A DNA stretch of 64,000 nucleotides, taken from Flavobacterium panici. GTDB taxonomy: Bacteria; Bacteroidota; Bacteroidia; Flavobacteriales; Flavobacteriaceae. Positions within the stretch are counted from its first letter, which is position 1, and each line of letters starts with the position of its first letter. This document shows, in pieces, positions 28,054-35,956 of the stretch. The stretch is taken from positions 248,001 to 312,000 of the forward strand of contig NZ_CAIJDE010000034.1 in assembly GCF_903819335.1 (NCBI RefSeq), in the 5' to 3' direction. The position numbers and the translations under genes were made by a program. The notes beneath the pieces were generated by a model. That model had not been told where the DNA came from. It made no database searches and worked only from the letters and a program-made list of their open reading frames with translations.

Positions 28054-28218
28054 TTCTGTAGGAACATTTCATTGGTAGAAAATTATATTATTATAATGGA
28101 TTACGTTCCGTAGGAATGTTTGATTTATACATTTTTAATAATCAGACCTATCAAACGTTCCTACGGAACGCAAATGGGTTGGCCTTTTTTTTCTACCTAC
28201 GAAACATTCCTATGGAAT
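28054..28218. repeat. Cluster of TTCCGTAGGAA-type inverted repeats
   Basis: 28104-28123 and 28151-28170 form a 20-bp inverted pair with one mismatch (core CGTTCCGTAGGAA). An outer pair (about 28056-28080 and 28190-28216, words TGTAGGAACATTTCAT and TACGAAACATTCCTATGG) carries related cores. The stretch 27975-28281 contains no gene, only two terminators and this cluster. Confidence 0.75.
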
Positions 28219-28249
28219 GATAATTAGGAGATCAACAAATAATTATAGT

Positions 28250-28281
28250 AAAAGAGCTGTTTGACTTTTAAGACAGCTTTT
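28250..28281 (-). terminator. Terminator of the PepSY operon
   Basis: AGCTGT...ACAGCT (about 28255-28277) with flanking A-run and T-run lies immediately past the stop codon of the last PepSY gene. Confidence 0.7.
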
Positions 28282-29391
28282 TTATGCCCGTTTTTTAGAT
28301 TTTTTTCTTCTTCCAAACCAAATTATAAAACCGGTTACAGGTAAAGCCGAAGCTATTAAGCTTACTGTAAAAGCAATAATTTTTCCGGGTAAATCTAAAA
28401 TTTGTCCTGTGTGGATTCCGTAATTCATTTCGACAACCTGAAGGCCTAAACTTTTTGATTGATACGGGTCACTTTGAATTAATTTTCCGTCTTGCGGATG
28501 AAAATAATAATTACTTTGATGATCGTATCGTAAGGCATGAGGATATGCTCCGGTGTTGATCATATCACCTTTTTGCTGCGGATATATAACAAAAAGCATT
28601 TCAGCTTTTGGTTGCAATTTCATGGTTTCAATAAAAGCCCGATCGACAGCTGTTATAGAATTAGAATCGAATTTTGTTGTGTCGATTACTGGCGCTTTTG
28701 TTTCTGCAGTTTTGTCTCCACCAAAATTGAATGTTTTGTAAATTCCGTCGCCAACCCATTCGTAGGTAAAAGTTAATCCGGTTATGGCAAGAATAAGTGC
28801 AATCAACGAAATGTAAAAACCAGAAGTATTGTGCCAGTCATAATTAACACGACGCCATCTTGCGGACCATTTTACGGTGAAACTTCTTTTAACATCGCTT
28901 CTTCGTTTTGGCCACCATTGTATAATTCCTGAAATCAATAAAATAATAAAAATTAGGGTTGAAACGCCAATAATATGTTTTCCGATATAATCCGGCAGAA
29001 GCAAATACAAATGAATATATTCAACAATGATGAAAAAATCGGTTTTGGGATTTTCAGTTTTTAGATATTCTCCAGTGTATGGATTAAAATAGAGATATAA
29101 ATTTTCGGTATCCGAATAGGTGAAAACAATTGCAGAACGATTTTTTCCATAATAGGAAACCATCGACTGTTTGTTCTTTGGAAGAATTTCTTTTGCTTTT
29201 TCCTGTAAAACAGATGGCATTAAAAAAGGTTTGTTTTGAGGTTCAACCAAACGCCATTCTTTTCGGGTAATGTCTTTTATTTCATCATGAAAACAGAATA
29301 TGCAGCCCGTAATACAGACTATAAAAACAATAAGCCCGGAAATTAATCCGAGCCATTTATGTAGAAAACGTATTTGCGTTTTAAATCCCAT
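28282..29391 (-). CDS. PepSY-associated transmembrane protein (PepSY_TM family)
   Basis: The 369-aa protein has an N-terminal hydrophobic helix (LHKWLGLISGLIVFIVCITGCIF), a periplasmic region, a central membrane pair around LIALILAITGLTFTYEWVG, and a C-terminal helix (IIAFTVSLIASALPVTGFIIWFGRRKK). Conserved histidines (HKWLG, HLYLL, HNTSGFY, GIHTGQIL) are those of the PepSY_TM family, proposed to bind haem and act in ferric-siderophore or copper reduction. It is the fourth gene of an operon beginning at 31771 and closely related in plan to its neighbour at 29555. The reduction role is inferred from family context only. Confidence 0.8.
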   Translation of the reverse strand: MGFKTQIRFLHKWLGLISGLIVFIVCITGCIFCFHDEIKDITRKEWRLVEPQNKPFLMPSVLQEKAKEILPKNKQSMVSYYGKNRSAIVFTYSDTENLYLYFNPYTGEYLKTENPKTDFFIIVEYIHLYLLLPDYIGKHIIGVSTLIFIILLISGIIQWWPKRRSDVKRSFTVKWSARWRRVNYDWHNTSGFYISLIALILAITGLTFTYEWVGDGIYKTFNFGGDKTAETKAPVIDTTKFDSNSITAVDRAFIETMKLQPKAEMLFVIYPQQKGDMINTGAYPHALRYDHQSNYYFHPQDGKLIQSDPYQSKSLGLQVVEMNYGIHTGQILDLPGKIIAFTVSLIASALPVTGFIIWFGRRKKSKKRA

Positions 29392-29486
29392 TTTTTGATT
29401 AAAAGCGTAAAAGTAGACGCAAAATCAATAGAGGGCAAATAATTTATGCTAATTTTAAGCTATTGCTCAAAAAGTAAAAAAAGTTA

Positions 29487-29546
29487 GCCACGAATTTCAC
29501 AAATTTCCACAAATTTAATTCGTGCAAATTCGTGCAAATTCGTGGC
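29487..29546. repeat. GCCACGAATT...AATTCGTGGC inverted-repeat element, copy 1
   Basis: The 60-bp element begins GCCACGAATTTCAC and ends AATTCGTGGC with internal reiterated AAATTCGTGC. Related copies with the same ends lie at 48937-49035 and 60631-60690. It occupies the gap between the two PepSY genes. Confidence 0.75.
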
Positions 29547-29554
29547 GGAAAAAT

Positions 29555-31120
29555 TTAAATTTTTGTTTCTGCAACAACTTCTTTTTTAGGCTTTAAATGA
29601 TATGCAGTATAAAGTGATATGGAAGCCAAAGCAATCCAGAAAACATCAATAAAGAAAATCTGAATTTTGTGTTCCATAAACGAAGTCCAAAACCAATCTC
29701 CGGAAACAATTCCGTTTGTGATTGGAATTAGGAAACCTAAAATACTTCCAGAAATTAAGCAAAACTTATTCGTAAAATCATCATTCTTTTTAATGATAAA
29801 CAATACAGTTAATATAAGCCATCCACCAAAATATAAACTAAACAAGTTAGACTGACTTAAAGGGTAAAATATTTTTGAACCGATAAAAGCCAAAGCGGTA
29901 ATAGGGTACATACTCAAACAAATTGCCAGATAAATACGAACAACTGCAGCATTGAAACGTCTTTTCTTTTCAGGTAAATTATTTTTTTGTCTTGCCACTA
30001 ACCAAATCATAACACCGGAAATGATAACAAAACAAGTTATAATTCCCAAAATGAAACTGACAATTTTTAGAGCATATCCGCCGTAATCACCAAAGTGAAT
30101 TCTATATAAAACATTTTTTACAACATCAATATAGCCATTTTGAGTAATCGGGTTTTTGCGGGCGACTTCTTTTCCGTCAGCAATACGGTATACTACTTTT
30201 CCAATTCCGGTAAATTTTTTGTCGCTCAATAATTCGCCTTCAACTAAAACGTGCATGTTGGCATCGCCATAATTTTGAATAAAAACTCGGGTAATTTCAA
30301 AATCAGACCAATTGCTTTTTGCTTTGGAAACTAACTGATTGATATTAAAAGGCGTCGCTAATTTTTTGTTGTCAAATTTAAAATCAGGATCGTTGTATTC
30401 TAATTCTTTATATAATTTGTTTTCGTCACCTTTATAAAAAGCCATCACAGCGGGCGCAACGATTAAAAGTTTAATCATGAAAAATGCTCCGGTTACAGCA
30501 TAAACAAACTGAAACGGAAGTCCAATCATTCCTAATGCTGTGTGCGCATCTGTCCACAATGTTTTTAATTTTTCCTTTGGACGGAAAACATAAAAGTTAG
30601 AAACGATTTTTTTCCAATGCAATAAAAGTCCGGTTACAATGGCAAATAAGAAAAACAAAGCCGTAAATCCTGAAAGATAATAGCCAACCGGATACGGAAT
30701 CTGAGCCAGGAAGTGCAGACGATATAAAAACTCACCTAAAGAATAAGATTCTTCGTAAGTGTAGGATTTGAATTTTTTGTTGTCCAGATAAAAGAAAGTA
30801 CCTTCTTTTTGTTTGGCTGGAGCCAAAGTATCTTTGGTACCTTCCATATAAACGGCAACTCTATTTTCTGTAGAAGGTTTAGAGATCGTTATATTTCTTC
30901 CGTGTAGAACGTATTCTTTATCAAGATTTTTTAAAGCTTTATTGTAATCTAATTCAATTTCTTTTGTAATGGCGGTAGATTCGCTTCTTTCCCAGTTGAT
31001 GATTTCATCTCTAAAAAAAGAAAAAGACCCTGCAAAAAAGATCACAAAAAGTACAACACTAATTACAATTCCGCTAACGGTATGTGTATGAAAATAAATA
31101 TTATAATGGCGATTATTCAT
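29555..31120 (-). CDS. PepSY-associated transmembrane protein, large form
   Basis: The 521-aa protein has the PepSY_TM plan: an N-terminal HTHTVSGIVISVVLFVIFFAGSFSFFRDE helix, a large periplasmic segment, helices around LHWKKIVSNFYVF and LGMIGLPFQFVYAVTGAFF, HFGDYGGYALKIVSFILG, then three or four extra C-terminal helices. Conserved histidines at helix ends suggest haem or metal binding. The extra C-terminal membrane part distinguishes it from the 369-aa neighbour. It follows the DUF3649-like gene by 5 bp. Function in iron reduction is inferred from the operon, not shown. Confidence 0.8.
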   Translation of the reverse strand: MNNRHYNIYFHTHTVSGIVISVVLFVIFFAGSFSFFRDEIINWERSESTAITKEIELDYNKALKNLDKEYVLHGRNITISKPSTENRVAVYMEGTKDTLAPAKQKEGTFFYLDNKKFKSYTYEESYSLGEFLYRLHFLAQIPYPVGYYLSGFTALFFLFAIVTGLLLHWKKIVSNFYVFRPKEKLKTLWTDAHTALGMIGLPFQFVYAVTGAFFMIKLLIVAPAVMAFYKGDENKLYKELEYNDPDFKFDNKKLATPFNINQLVSKAKSNWSDFEITRVFIQNYGDANMHVLVEGELLSDKKFTGIGKVVYRIADGKEVARKNPITQNGYIDVVKNVLYRIHFGDYGGYALKIVSFILGIITCFVIISGVMIWLVARQKNNLPEKKRRFNAAVVRIYLAICLSMYPITALAFIGSKIFYPLSQSNLFSLYFGGWLILTVLFIIKKNDDFTNKFCLISGSILGFLIPITNGIVSGDWFWTSFMEHKIQIFFIDVFWIALASISLYTAYHLKPKKEVVAETKI

Positions 31121-31125
31121 AAGGA

Positions 31126-31425
31126 TTACGCAACGGGATTATAAGTTTGACCAAGATAAATAAGAGCAGAAAAAACTAAAGTAAGAAGAAGGTAAATTCC
31201 CCAAATTTTCAATCCGCTTTTGGCTAAGAAAGCCAAGACCATCAAAACAACCCAAAGTATAAATCCGCTAAAAGCCATTGTCATTAAAACTTCCGGACGA
31301 TTAAACCAGGAAGCTAAAGCTAAATGGAAAGTGACAGAAACAAAGTAACCACCTAAAATTGCTGCGGTAATTTTGGCAAAACGAGGCCAAAAGGCAGGAG
31401 TTAAATATTTTGAATTTGCTGGCAT
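31126..31425 (-). CDS. Small three-helix membrane protein, DUF3649-like
   Basis: The 99-aa protein has three hydrophobic segments (ITAAILGGYFVSVTFHLALASW, LMTMAFSGFILWVVLMVLAFLA, GIYLLLTLVFSALIYLG). Position between a DUF3325-like protein and PepSY_TM proteins matches the layout of iron-responsive operons in other bacteria, where DUF3649 occupies this slot. Biochemical function is unknown. Gaps to its neighbours are 13 and 5 bp, so it is cotranscribed. Family naming is from memory of gene order and helix pattern. Confidence 0.65.
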   Translation of the reverse strand: MPANSKYLTPAFWPRFAKITAAILGGYFVSVTFHLALASWFNRPEVLMTMAFSGFILWVVLMVLAFLAKSGLKIWGIYLLLTLVFSALIYLGQTYNPVA

Positions 31426-31438
31426 TGGTCAAAAAAGA

Positions 31439-31771
31439 TTAATTGTAATAAAGTTCTAATAAAGCAACAAGAATCAGGATTGTTAAAAGTGCTTTACTGT
31501 TTACTTTTTTTAATGGTCTAAGAATGATAATTAAACTCCCAATTGCCATTAACTGAATAAAAAACATTAAAGTTCCGCCTCCTAAAGACTGTGTAAAAAG
31601 CCAGATGGCATAAGCTGTTACAAGAAGTATTAAACCAGTAATTTTAGTTTGTTTTGGATTTTTCTGCATCCATTTTTCAAAACCAAAATCATACGATAAT
31701 GCGGCTCTTTTTGAAGTGTAGTAAAGTGTATAAAAAGCTAAAAAAACGATAAGGCTTGCTATTGTTATCAT
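31439..31771 (-). CDS. Small membrane protein, DUF3325-like
   Basis: The 110-aa protein has about four hydrophobic segments with short loops (FLAFYTLYYTSKRAALSY, QTKITGLILLVTAYAIWLFT, GTLMFFIQLMAIGSLIII, ALLTILILVALLELYY). It is the first gene of the PepSY operon and matches the DUF3325 slot of comparable operons. Function is unknown. A promoter with a perfect -7 and a TTG at 20 bp lies upstream at 31842-31872. Confidence 0.65.
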   Translation of the reverse strand: MITIASLIVFLAFYTLYYTSKRAALSYDFGFEKWMQKNPKQTKITGLILLVTAYAIWLFTQSLGGGTLMFFIQLMAIGSLIIILRPLKKVNSKALLTILILVALLELYYN

Positions 31772-31841
31772 GATTTTACAGATTGAATTAAATTATCGCT
31801 TAGTTTATAAAAGGGATAATTTTAAATTGTTTTTGATTCTG

Positions 31842-31872
31842 CAAATCTAAGTCATGAATGCCAACAATGCAA
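31842..31872 (-). promoter_or_regulatory. Promoter of the PepSY operon
   Basis: On the minus strand TTG (31872-31870), 20 bp, TAGATTTG (31849-31842) fits the Bacteroidota consensus. The ATG lies about 70 bp downstream. Confidence 0.6.
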
Positions 31873-31935
31873 GCTATTTTTATTTATTCTAAATTAAATT
31901 TTAAAAATAAAGTGATTTAATTCGGTACTATAAAT

Positions 31936-31970
31936 AAAAAAACCTGCTCAAATAAATGAACAGGTTCTGT
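31936..31970 (-). terminator. Hairpin terminator, probably the ancestral sucB terminator
   Basis: AACCTGCTCA and TGAACAGGTT pair with one mismatch around AATAAA, with an A-run giving a T-tract on the minus strand. It follows the truncated sucB-end copy, so it was probably the sucB terminator before the restriction-modification genes were inserted. Confidence 0.7.
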
Positions 31971-31992
31971 ATATAATTGAAAAATTATTCTG

Positions 31993-32042
31993 ATTACAAT
32001 TCTAAAGCACGTTTAGCATCGCCATTCATTAATAATTCTAAT
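31993..32042. repeat. Left 50-bp direct repeat: copy of the sucB 3' end
   Basis: Position for position this matches 35907-35956 at 49 of 50 bases (t/c difference at 32030 versus 35944). The right copy is the true end of sucB including its stop codon; this left copy is an orphan fragment of it. Confidence 0.95.
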
Positions 32043-32051
32043 TAAAGATAA

Positions 32052-34901
32052 CTATAAATATTTCTTTAAAATTTCTTCTTTTAGTTTTGGTATCTCAGCA
32101 ATTTTATTTTCCAAAACTTTAATTTTTCCCTCTATTTTTTCAATTTCCAAAACTATTTTTTGTTGTTCCGAAATTGGCGGAACAGCTATTTTGATCCCTT
32201 GAATTCTATCAATTGAAGCTCTTTTTGTTCTAGAAAATTCAAATGCTTTGCCTTCTTTTTCTAAAATAAATGCTAAATATTTTTCATTAACAGAGCCATC
32301 TTTTACTCTCAAAACACCACAATGATCAGTTGGATAAAATGGATAATCTTTTGGAAGATGATTTACCATCCAATCACCATCAATTCCCCATAAAACGGAT
32401 GGTTTGCTAAAATCTTCTATTAACAATTTATCAATGCTTCCAAATGGCTCTATGACATTGGCACTATAAACAGGAATTTTACCATTTTCTACAAACTCGT
32501 TTTTTAGCACTCTTTTTCCAATAGAAACTTGAAAAATATTTTCGTCGCTCAACCTAATTATTTTATCTGCTTTTGATTCTGCTTGATTAAATAAGTTTAG
32601 AATAGTTTTTTTATATTTTTCAATTTCCTCTTTTGTTTTTTCTCCTTTTGTTTCAAAAACTTCAATTTCCGAAACTATCTTTTTTTGAATATCTAAAGGA
32701 GGAAGAGGGATTTTGAAGTTCAATAAATCATCTTTCGATAAATTATATTGGATACTTCCAAAACCTAACTGCTTCAATTGTTCTCTTGTAGTTATTGATT
32801 TTAATATACAATTTAAATAGATCGGATTTATTTTTGCTAAATCAAACTTAATAAACTTACCAACTCTTTGGTTTAAAAGATATACTTTATCAGTTTTATT
32901 ATTAAAAATAGTAGGGATTGCAAGTAAATTTAATTCATTGTTCATGTCAGTCATAGCAATCACTACATCACCATTTTTTAAAATATAATCTTCATATTTA
33001 TTTCTAAAATCATCAGGTAAATAAGTTTTCTTATGCTCTAAATCAAGAATTCCTTCTAACCTAATATTAGCCTGTCTAAAGTTTAAAGTATTAGATTTTT
33101 GAATATAATCAGAGCTTTTAAACGCAAAACCATTCTGTAAATCTACGAAAGAACCTATACGAACTATATCCCATTTACTATCGACATTAACTTTTTTTTT
33201 AATAGTTGTAGAAATTGCATTCTCAAATTCTGTTCGATCAAAATTCAACATATCAACTAAATCTTGTTTAAATACATTCTTTTGAATCGAATTTTCAATG
33301 TCAAAATTAAAATTACCTTGTAAAGCTTTGTAAATATATGTGCTAGCTTTTGTGTAATCTTCTAAATCATTTGAATTGTATAATTTAGTACAATTGTCAA
33401 TACTTTTTCCTTTTTGAATTGGATGCATTCCTTCAGATCCTCTTCTTGAACTAAATTCATAGCCTAAAAACCTTTTTTCATCATCTTTTTTTCCAGTCTT
33501 AACTATAACGACTTTCTGTTTTACAGTTATAATAAAATACAATAACTTTGTCTTTTCAAGAGAAATTAAAGTTTCCCAAAAATCTTTATCTTCCTTGAAT
33601 TTTATCTTACTTCTGTATTCATTATAAAGTTCATGTTTTTGGATTATATCGTTAGGTGATTTTCTTAATAATGTAATATAATCATTAAAAGAAATTTCAC
33701 CCCAAACATGATTAATGTATTTTGAAACTGGATTAATTATTCCGTTAATAGTTATATCTTGTAAAACATCGAAAAATGTATCTAATGATTTAATCCAATC
33801 AAAAATCAAATTATTATTTCGCCTTCTTAGAAATAAAATAACCGTCTCTGTTGGAGTGGCCATGAATGTACTTTTACCTAACTCTGTTATCGCTACAATA
33901 TCAAAATAATATAAAATTATTTCTCTAGTTTTAGATTGAATCCCTTTAGTGTTCAGAATTGAACTAGGTAATACAATAGCAGCGATACCATCGTCTTTCA
34001 ATAAATGTTTTGTTCTTTCAATAAACAAACACTCAATATCATCACTATTATCTGAAAGATAGGGATATAAAGCAAATTCATTTTGTGCGCCAATATATTC
34101 TAAATCATCTTTACAATCATTTACAGAATATGGTGGATTTGATAGAACTAATGAAAATTTAGCTTTTGTAGAATCTTCCAGATTTGTGTTGTCTTTTAAT
34201 AAGCCTTTATAAGTTTTAGAAGTTTGAAAACTATCAAGACCATCACCGTGAATAATTTGTGCCACACCATCACCATAAAAATAGCATCCTACTTTTGCTA
34301 CTTTAACTAAACGGTAGTCTTTTTCTATTCCATAAACATATTTTGCCGCCCATTCATAAGGATCAGCCTGCCAAGATTTTACTTGTTTTATTGCTTTTGG
34401 AAAGAAATTTTTCATTTCATTCTCCTTGAAAGCATTTATAATATCTTGATATTCTTCCATTGCTTCTGTAATGAAATGCCCGCTTCCTGCTGCATAATCA
34501 ATTATTGCAGGTAATTCAGGTGCCTCTTTGTTTACTTCTTTTTCTATCATTTGTTTAATAGGTAAAGAGCGAACAATGAATTTAGTAATTGGGGGCGGTG
34601 TAAAATACTGACCTACTTCTTGTTTCAATCCTGTGGTCAGTAATTTTTCGAAGAAATCAGACAAATGTTGTTGCTTTCTTGGGTAACGAATTTGATATTT
34701 TTCTAAAAGTTTTACAACATCTTTTAATACACGTTGATTTTCATCAAAACTAGCGTCGTCTAAGACTTCTTTTATTGCTAATATATTATTGAATTTTAAA
34801 ACTTTTTTCTTTTTTTCAAGAAGTTCCTCAGGCGAATTCGCTTTGAAATCTTTTCTCGTCGATTCCTTCAATTTCTTTTTGAAGAAAAGCAAATAAACCA
34901 T
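32052..34901 (-). CDS. N6-adenine DNA methyltransferase fused to two specificity (HsdS-like) domains
   Basis: The 949-aa frame has a helical N-terminus with GLKQEVGQYFTPPPITKFIV, AdoMet motif I (IIDYAAGSGHF, about 134-143) and the catalytic motif NPPY near residue 257. From about 560 it carries two type I HsdS-like target-recognition domains, each ending in an IPLPPL/VPPISEQQKIV-type junction and a coiled coil. It methylates adenine at a bipartite or asymmetric site chosen by these domains. The first 15 or so residues (MVYLLFFKKKLKEST) are out-of-frame readings of the preceding gene: skipping one A at 34851-34854 joins the two into one 1,235-aa type IIG-like enzyme. The stop lies 10 bp from the left repeat. 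Confidence 0.85.
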   Translation of the reverse strand: MVYLLFFKKKLKESTRKDFKANSPEELLEKKKKVLKFNNILAIKEVLDDASFDENQRVLKDVVKLLEKYQIRYPRKQQHLSDFFEKLLTTGLKQEVGQYFTPPPITKFIVRSLPIKQMIEKEVNKEAPELPAIIDYAAGSGHFITEAMEEYQDIINAFKENEMKNFFPKAIKQVKSWQADPYEWAAKYVYGIEKDYRLVKVAKVGCYFYGDGVAQIIHGDGLDSFQTSKTYKGLLKDNTNLEDSTKAKFSLVLSNPPYSVNDCKDDLEYIGAQNEFALYPYLSDNSDDIECLFIERTKHLLKDDGIAAIVLPSSILNTKGIQSKTREIILYYFDIVAITELGKSTFMATPTETVILFLRRRNNNLIFDWIKSLDTFFDVLQDITINGIINPVSKYINHVWGEISFNDYITLLRKSPNDIIQKHELYNEYRSKIKFKEDKDFWETLISLEKTKLLYFIITVKQKVVIVKTGKKDDEKRFLGYEFSSRRGSEGMHPIQKGKSIDNCTKLYNSNDLEDYTKASTYIYKALQGNFNFDIENSIQKNVFKQDLVDMLNFDRTEFENAISTTIKKKVNVDSKWDIVRIGSFVDLQNGFAFKSSDYIQKSNTLNFRQANIRLEGILDLEHKKTYLPDDFRNKYEDYILKNGDVVIAMTDMNNELNLLAIPTIFNNKTDKVYLLNQRVGKFIKFDLAKINPIYLNCILKSITTREQLKQLGFGSIQYNLSKDDLLNFKIPLPPLDIQKKIVSEIEVFETKGEKTKEEIEKYKKTILNLFNQAESKADKIIRLSDENIFQVSIGKRVLKNEFVENGKIPVYSANVIEPFGSIDKLLIEDFSKPSVLWGIDGDWMVNHLPKDYPFYPTDHCGVLRVKDGSVNEKYLAFILEKEGKAFEFSRTKRASIDRIQGIKIAVPPISEQQKIVLEIEKIEGKIKVLENKIAEIPKLKEEILKKYL

Positions 34902-35760
34902 CTTTATGTAAATTAATCAAACGAACTTGAAAATCAACAGCATTATCATCTTCTCTCCAATGGAATTCTAATTCGTCATTTTCTCTCTTAGCTTCATCAT
35001 ATAATTTTGCTAAAAAAAGATTAAAGATTTTATTAAACGCATTTGGCTTATCTGATACTGAATGTTTACGAAGTATGGAAGCAAATTCATGGAATATTTT
35101 TGTGCTTTCTGTTTCGTTTAATTCTTTTAAATCAGCTTTTGTAAATTTTTTGCTTTTAAAATCATAAGGTTCGTTTTCCCAAACACCTTGATGCTTAGTA
35201 TTCTTGTTCCAAAGAGTATGGAAATCTTTTACAGTTGGAGCAATCCTGTGTTCTTCTTCGATTTTTACAATTTCATTTTTGTAAACAAGTTTATCTTTTT
35301 CAAGTTTAGAAGTGTAAAGCATTAGAATTTCAGCACTTTTATCTTGCTGAAAATAAGAAAAAAGTTGACCTCCATCTTTTTTCATTTTTTTTAATTCATC
35401 ATCAAACTCTTTTCCAAAAGTTTTACACTCTATCATGAGATAAGCTTTATCATCCTTTTTTACAAGAATATCAAGCCTTCCTTTTTCTTGACGACCAAGT
35501 TTCCATTTTGGTTCTAAAACAAGGTTTTCGGGTTTGTAGCCTTTTTCAAGTAGACGATTAACGCATTCCAAAACTACCCAATCTTCGGGTTTTGTGATGT
35601 TTTGTGAATCTTTGCCGTGCACTTTTATTTTACCGCCGAAATAAAAAGTCTGTCTATCAAAATCTATTTCAATAATATAACCGTCTTGATATTTTTTAAT
35701 AAAAATATCTGTTGCGTTTTCTTTAGGTTGAAAACCAATTACTTCCGCCAAATTTTTCAT
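34828..35760 (-). CDS. Restriction nuclease domain protein (HsdR N-terminal type), probably frameshifted part of the R-M enzyme
   Basis: From ATG 35760 (MKNLAEVIGFQPKEN) the frame gives 310 aa. The frame opens at 35790, but that codon overlaps a TATTTTTG -7 element (35795-35788). A PD-(D/E)xK nuclease site is visible: GRLDILVKK (Asp97) then LMIECK (Glu111, Lys113), as in type I HsdR N-termini. No helicase domain follows. The last residues (EKRFQSEFA) come after an AAAA run. Deleting one A continues the frame as EKDFKANSPEELLEKKKK into the methyltransferase gene, giving one nuclease-methylase-specificity protein. Either the gene is disrupted, the run is a sequence error, or the parts act as two subunits. 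Confidence 0.8.
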   Translation of the reverse strand: MKNLAEVIGFQPKENATDIFIKKYQDGYIIEIDFDRQTFYFGGKIKVHGKDSQNITKPEDWVVLECVNRLLEKGYKPENLVLEPKWKLGRQEKGRLDILVKKDDKAYLMIECKTFGKEFDDELKKMKKDGGQLFSYFQQDKSAEILMLYTSKLEKDKLVYKNEIVKIEEEHRIAPTVKDFHTLWNKNTKHQGVWENEPYDFKSKKFTKADLKELNETESTKIFHEFASILRKHSVSDKPNAFNKIFNLFLAKLYDEAKRENDELEFHWREDDNAVDFQVRLINLHKDGLFAFLQKEIEGIDEKRFQSEFA

Positions 35761-35856
35761 GTTATATTTAATTATAATTAGTAAAGGCAAAAATATAATA
35801 AAAAAAAATTAATTTTCACACATGAGTTGTAAAAATATACAACACATATTAACTAA

Positions 35857-35890
35857 AAAATCCCGTTTGATTTTTCAAACGGGATTCTTA
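35857..35890 (-). terminator. Present terminator of sucB (brought with the insertion)
   Basis: AATCCCGTTTGA pairs perfectly with TCAAACGGGATT around a T4 loop, with an A-run upstream that becomes the T-tract on the minus strand. It differs from the hairpin behind the left repeat. Confidence 0.85.
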
Positions 35891-35906
35891 TCATTTAAAT
35901 AAAAAA

Positions 35907-35956
35907 ATTACAATTCTAAAGCACGTTTAGCATCGCCATTCATCAATAATTCTAAT
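35907..35956. repeat. Right 50-bp direct repeat: genuine sucB 3' end
   Basis: It covers the last 16 sense codons and the stop of sucB (encoding [13 protein letters not shown]) and is repeated at 31993-32042 with one base difference. Confidence 0.95.

Larger units (their letters stand above)
31993..35956. mobile_element. Restriction-modification island flanked by duplicated sucB 3' end
   Basis: Two direct 50-bp copies of the sucB end bracket a 3.9-kb segment that holds only the restriction-modification genes. Removing one repeat plus the insert would restore a simple sucB-terminator arrangement. There is no integrase, transposase or tRNA. The pattern fits 'insertion with long target duplication', described for restriction-modification genes in other bacteria, or an att-like recombination supplied in trans. 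Confidence 0.8.

Noticed and set aside
31936..32051. Attachment site at a tRNA gene for the island
   Set aside because: No tRNA-like cloverleaf is present; the duplicated sequence is plainly the sucB coding end.
32052..35760. Classical three-gene type I restriction system
   Set aside because: There is no helicase-containing HsdR and no separate hsdS; nuclease, methylase and specificity parts read as one split type IIG-like enzyme.
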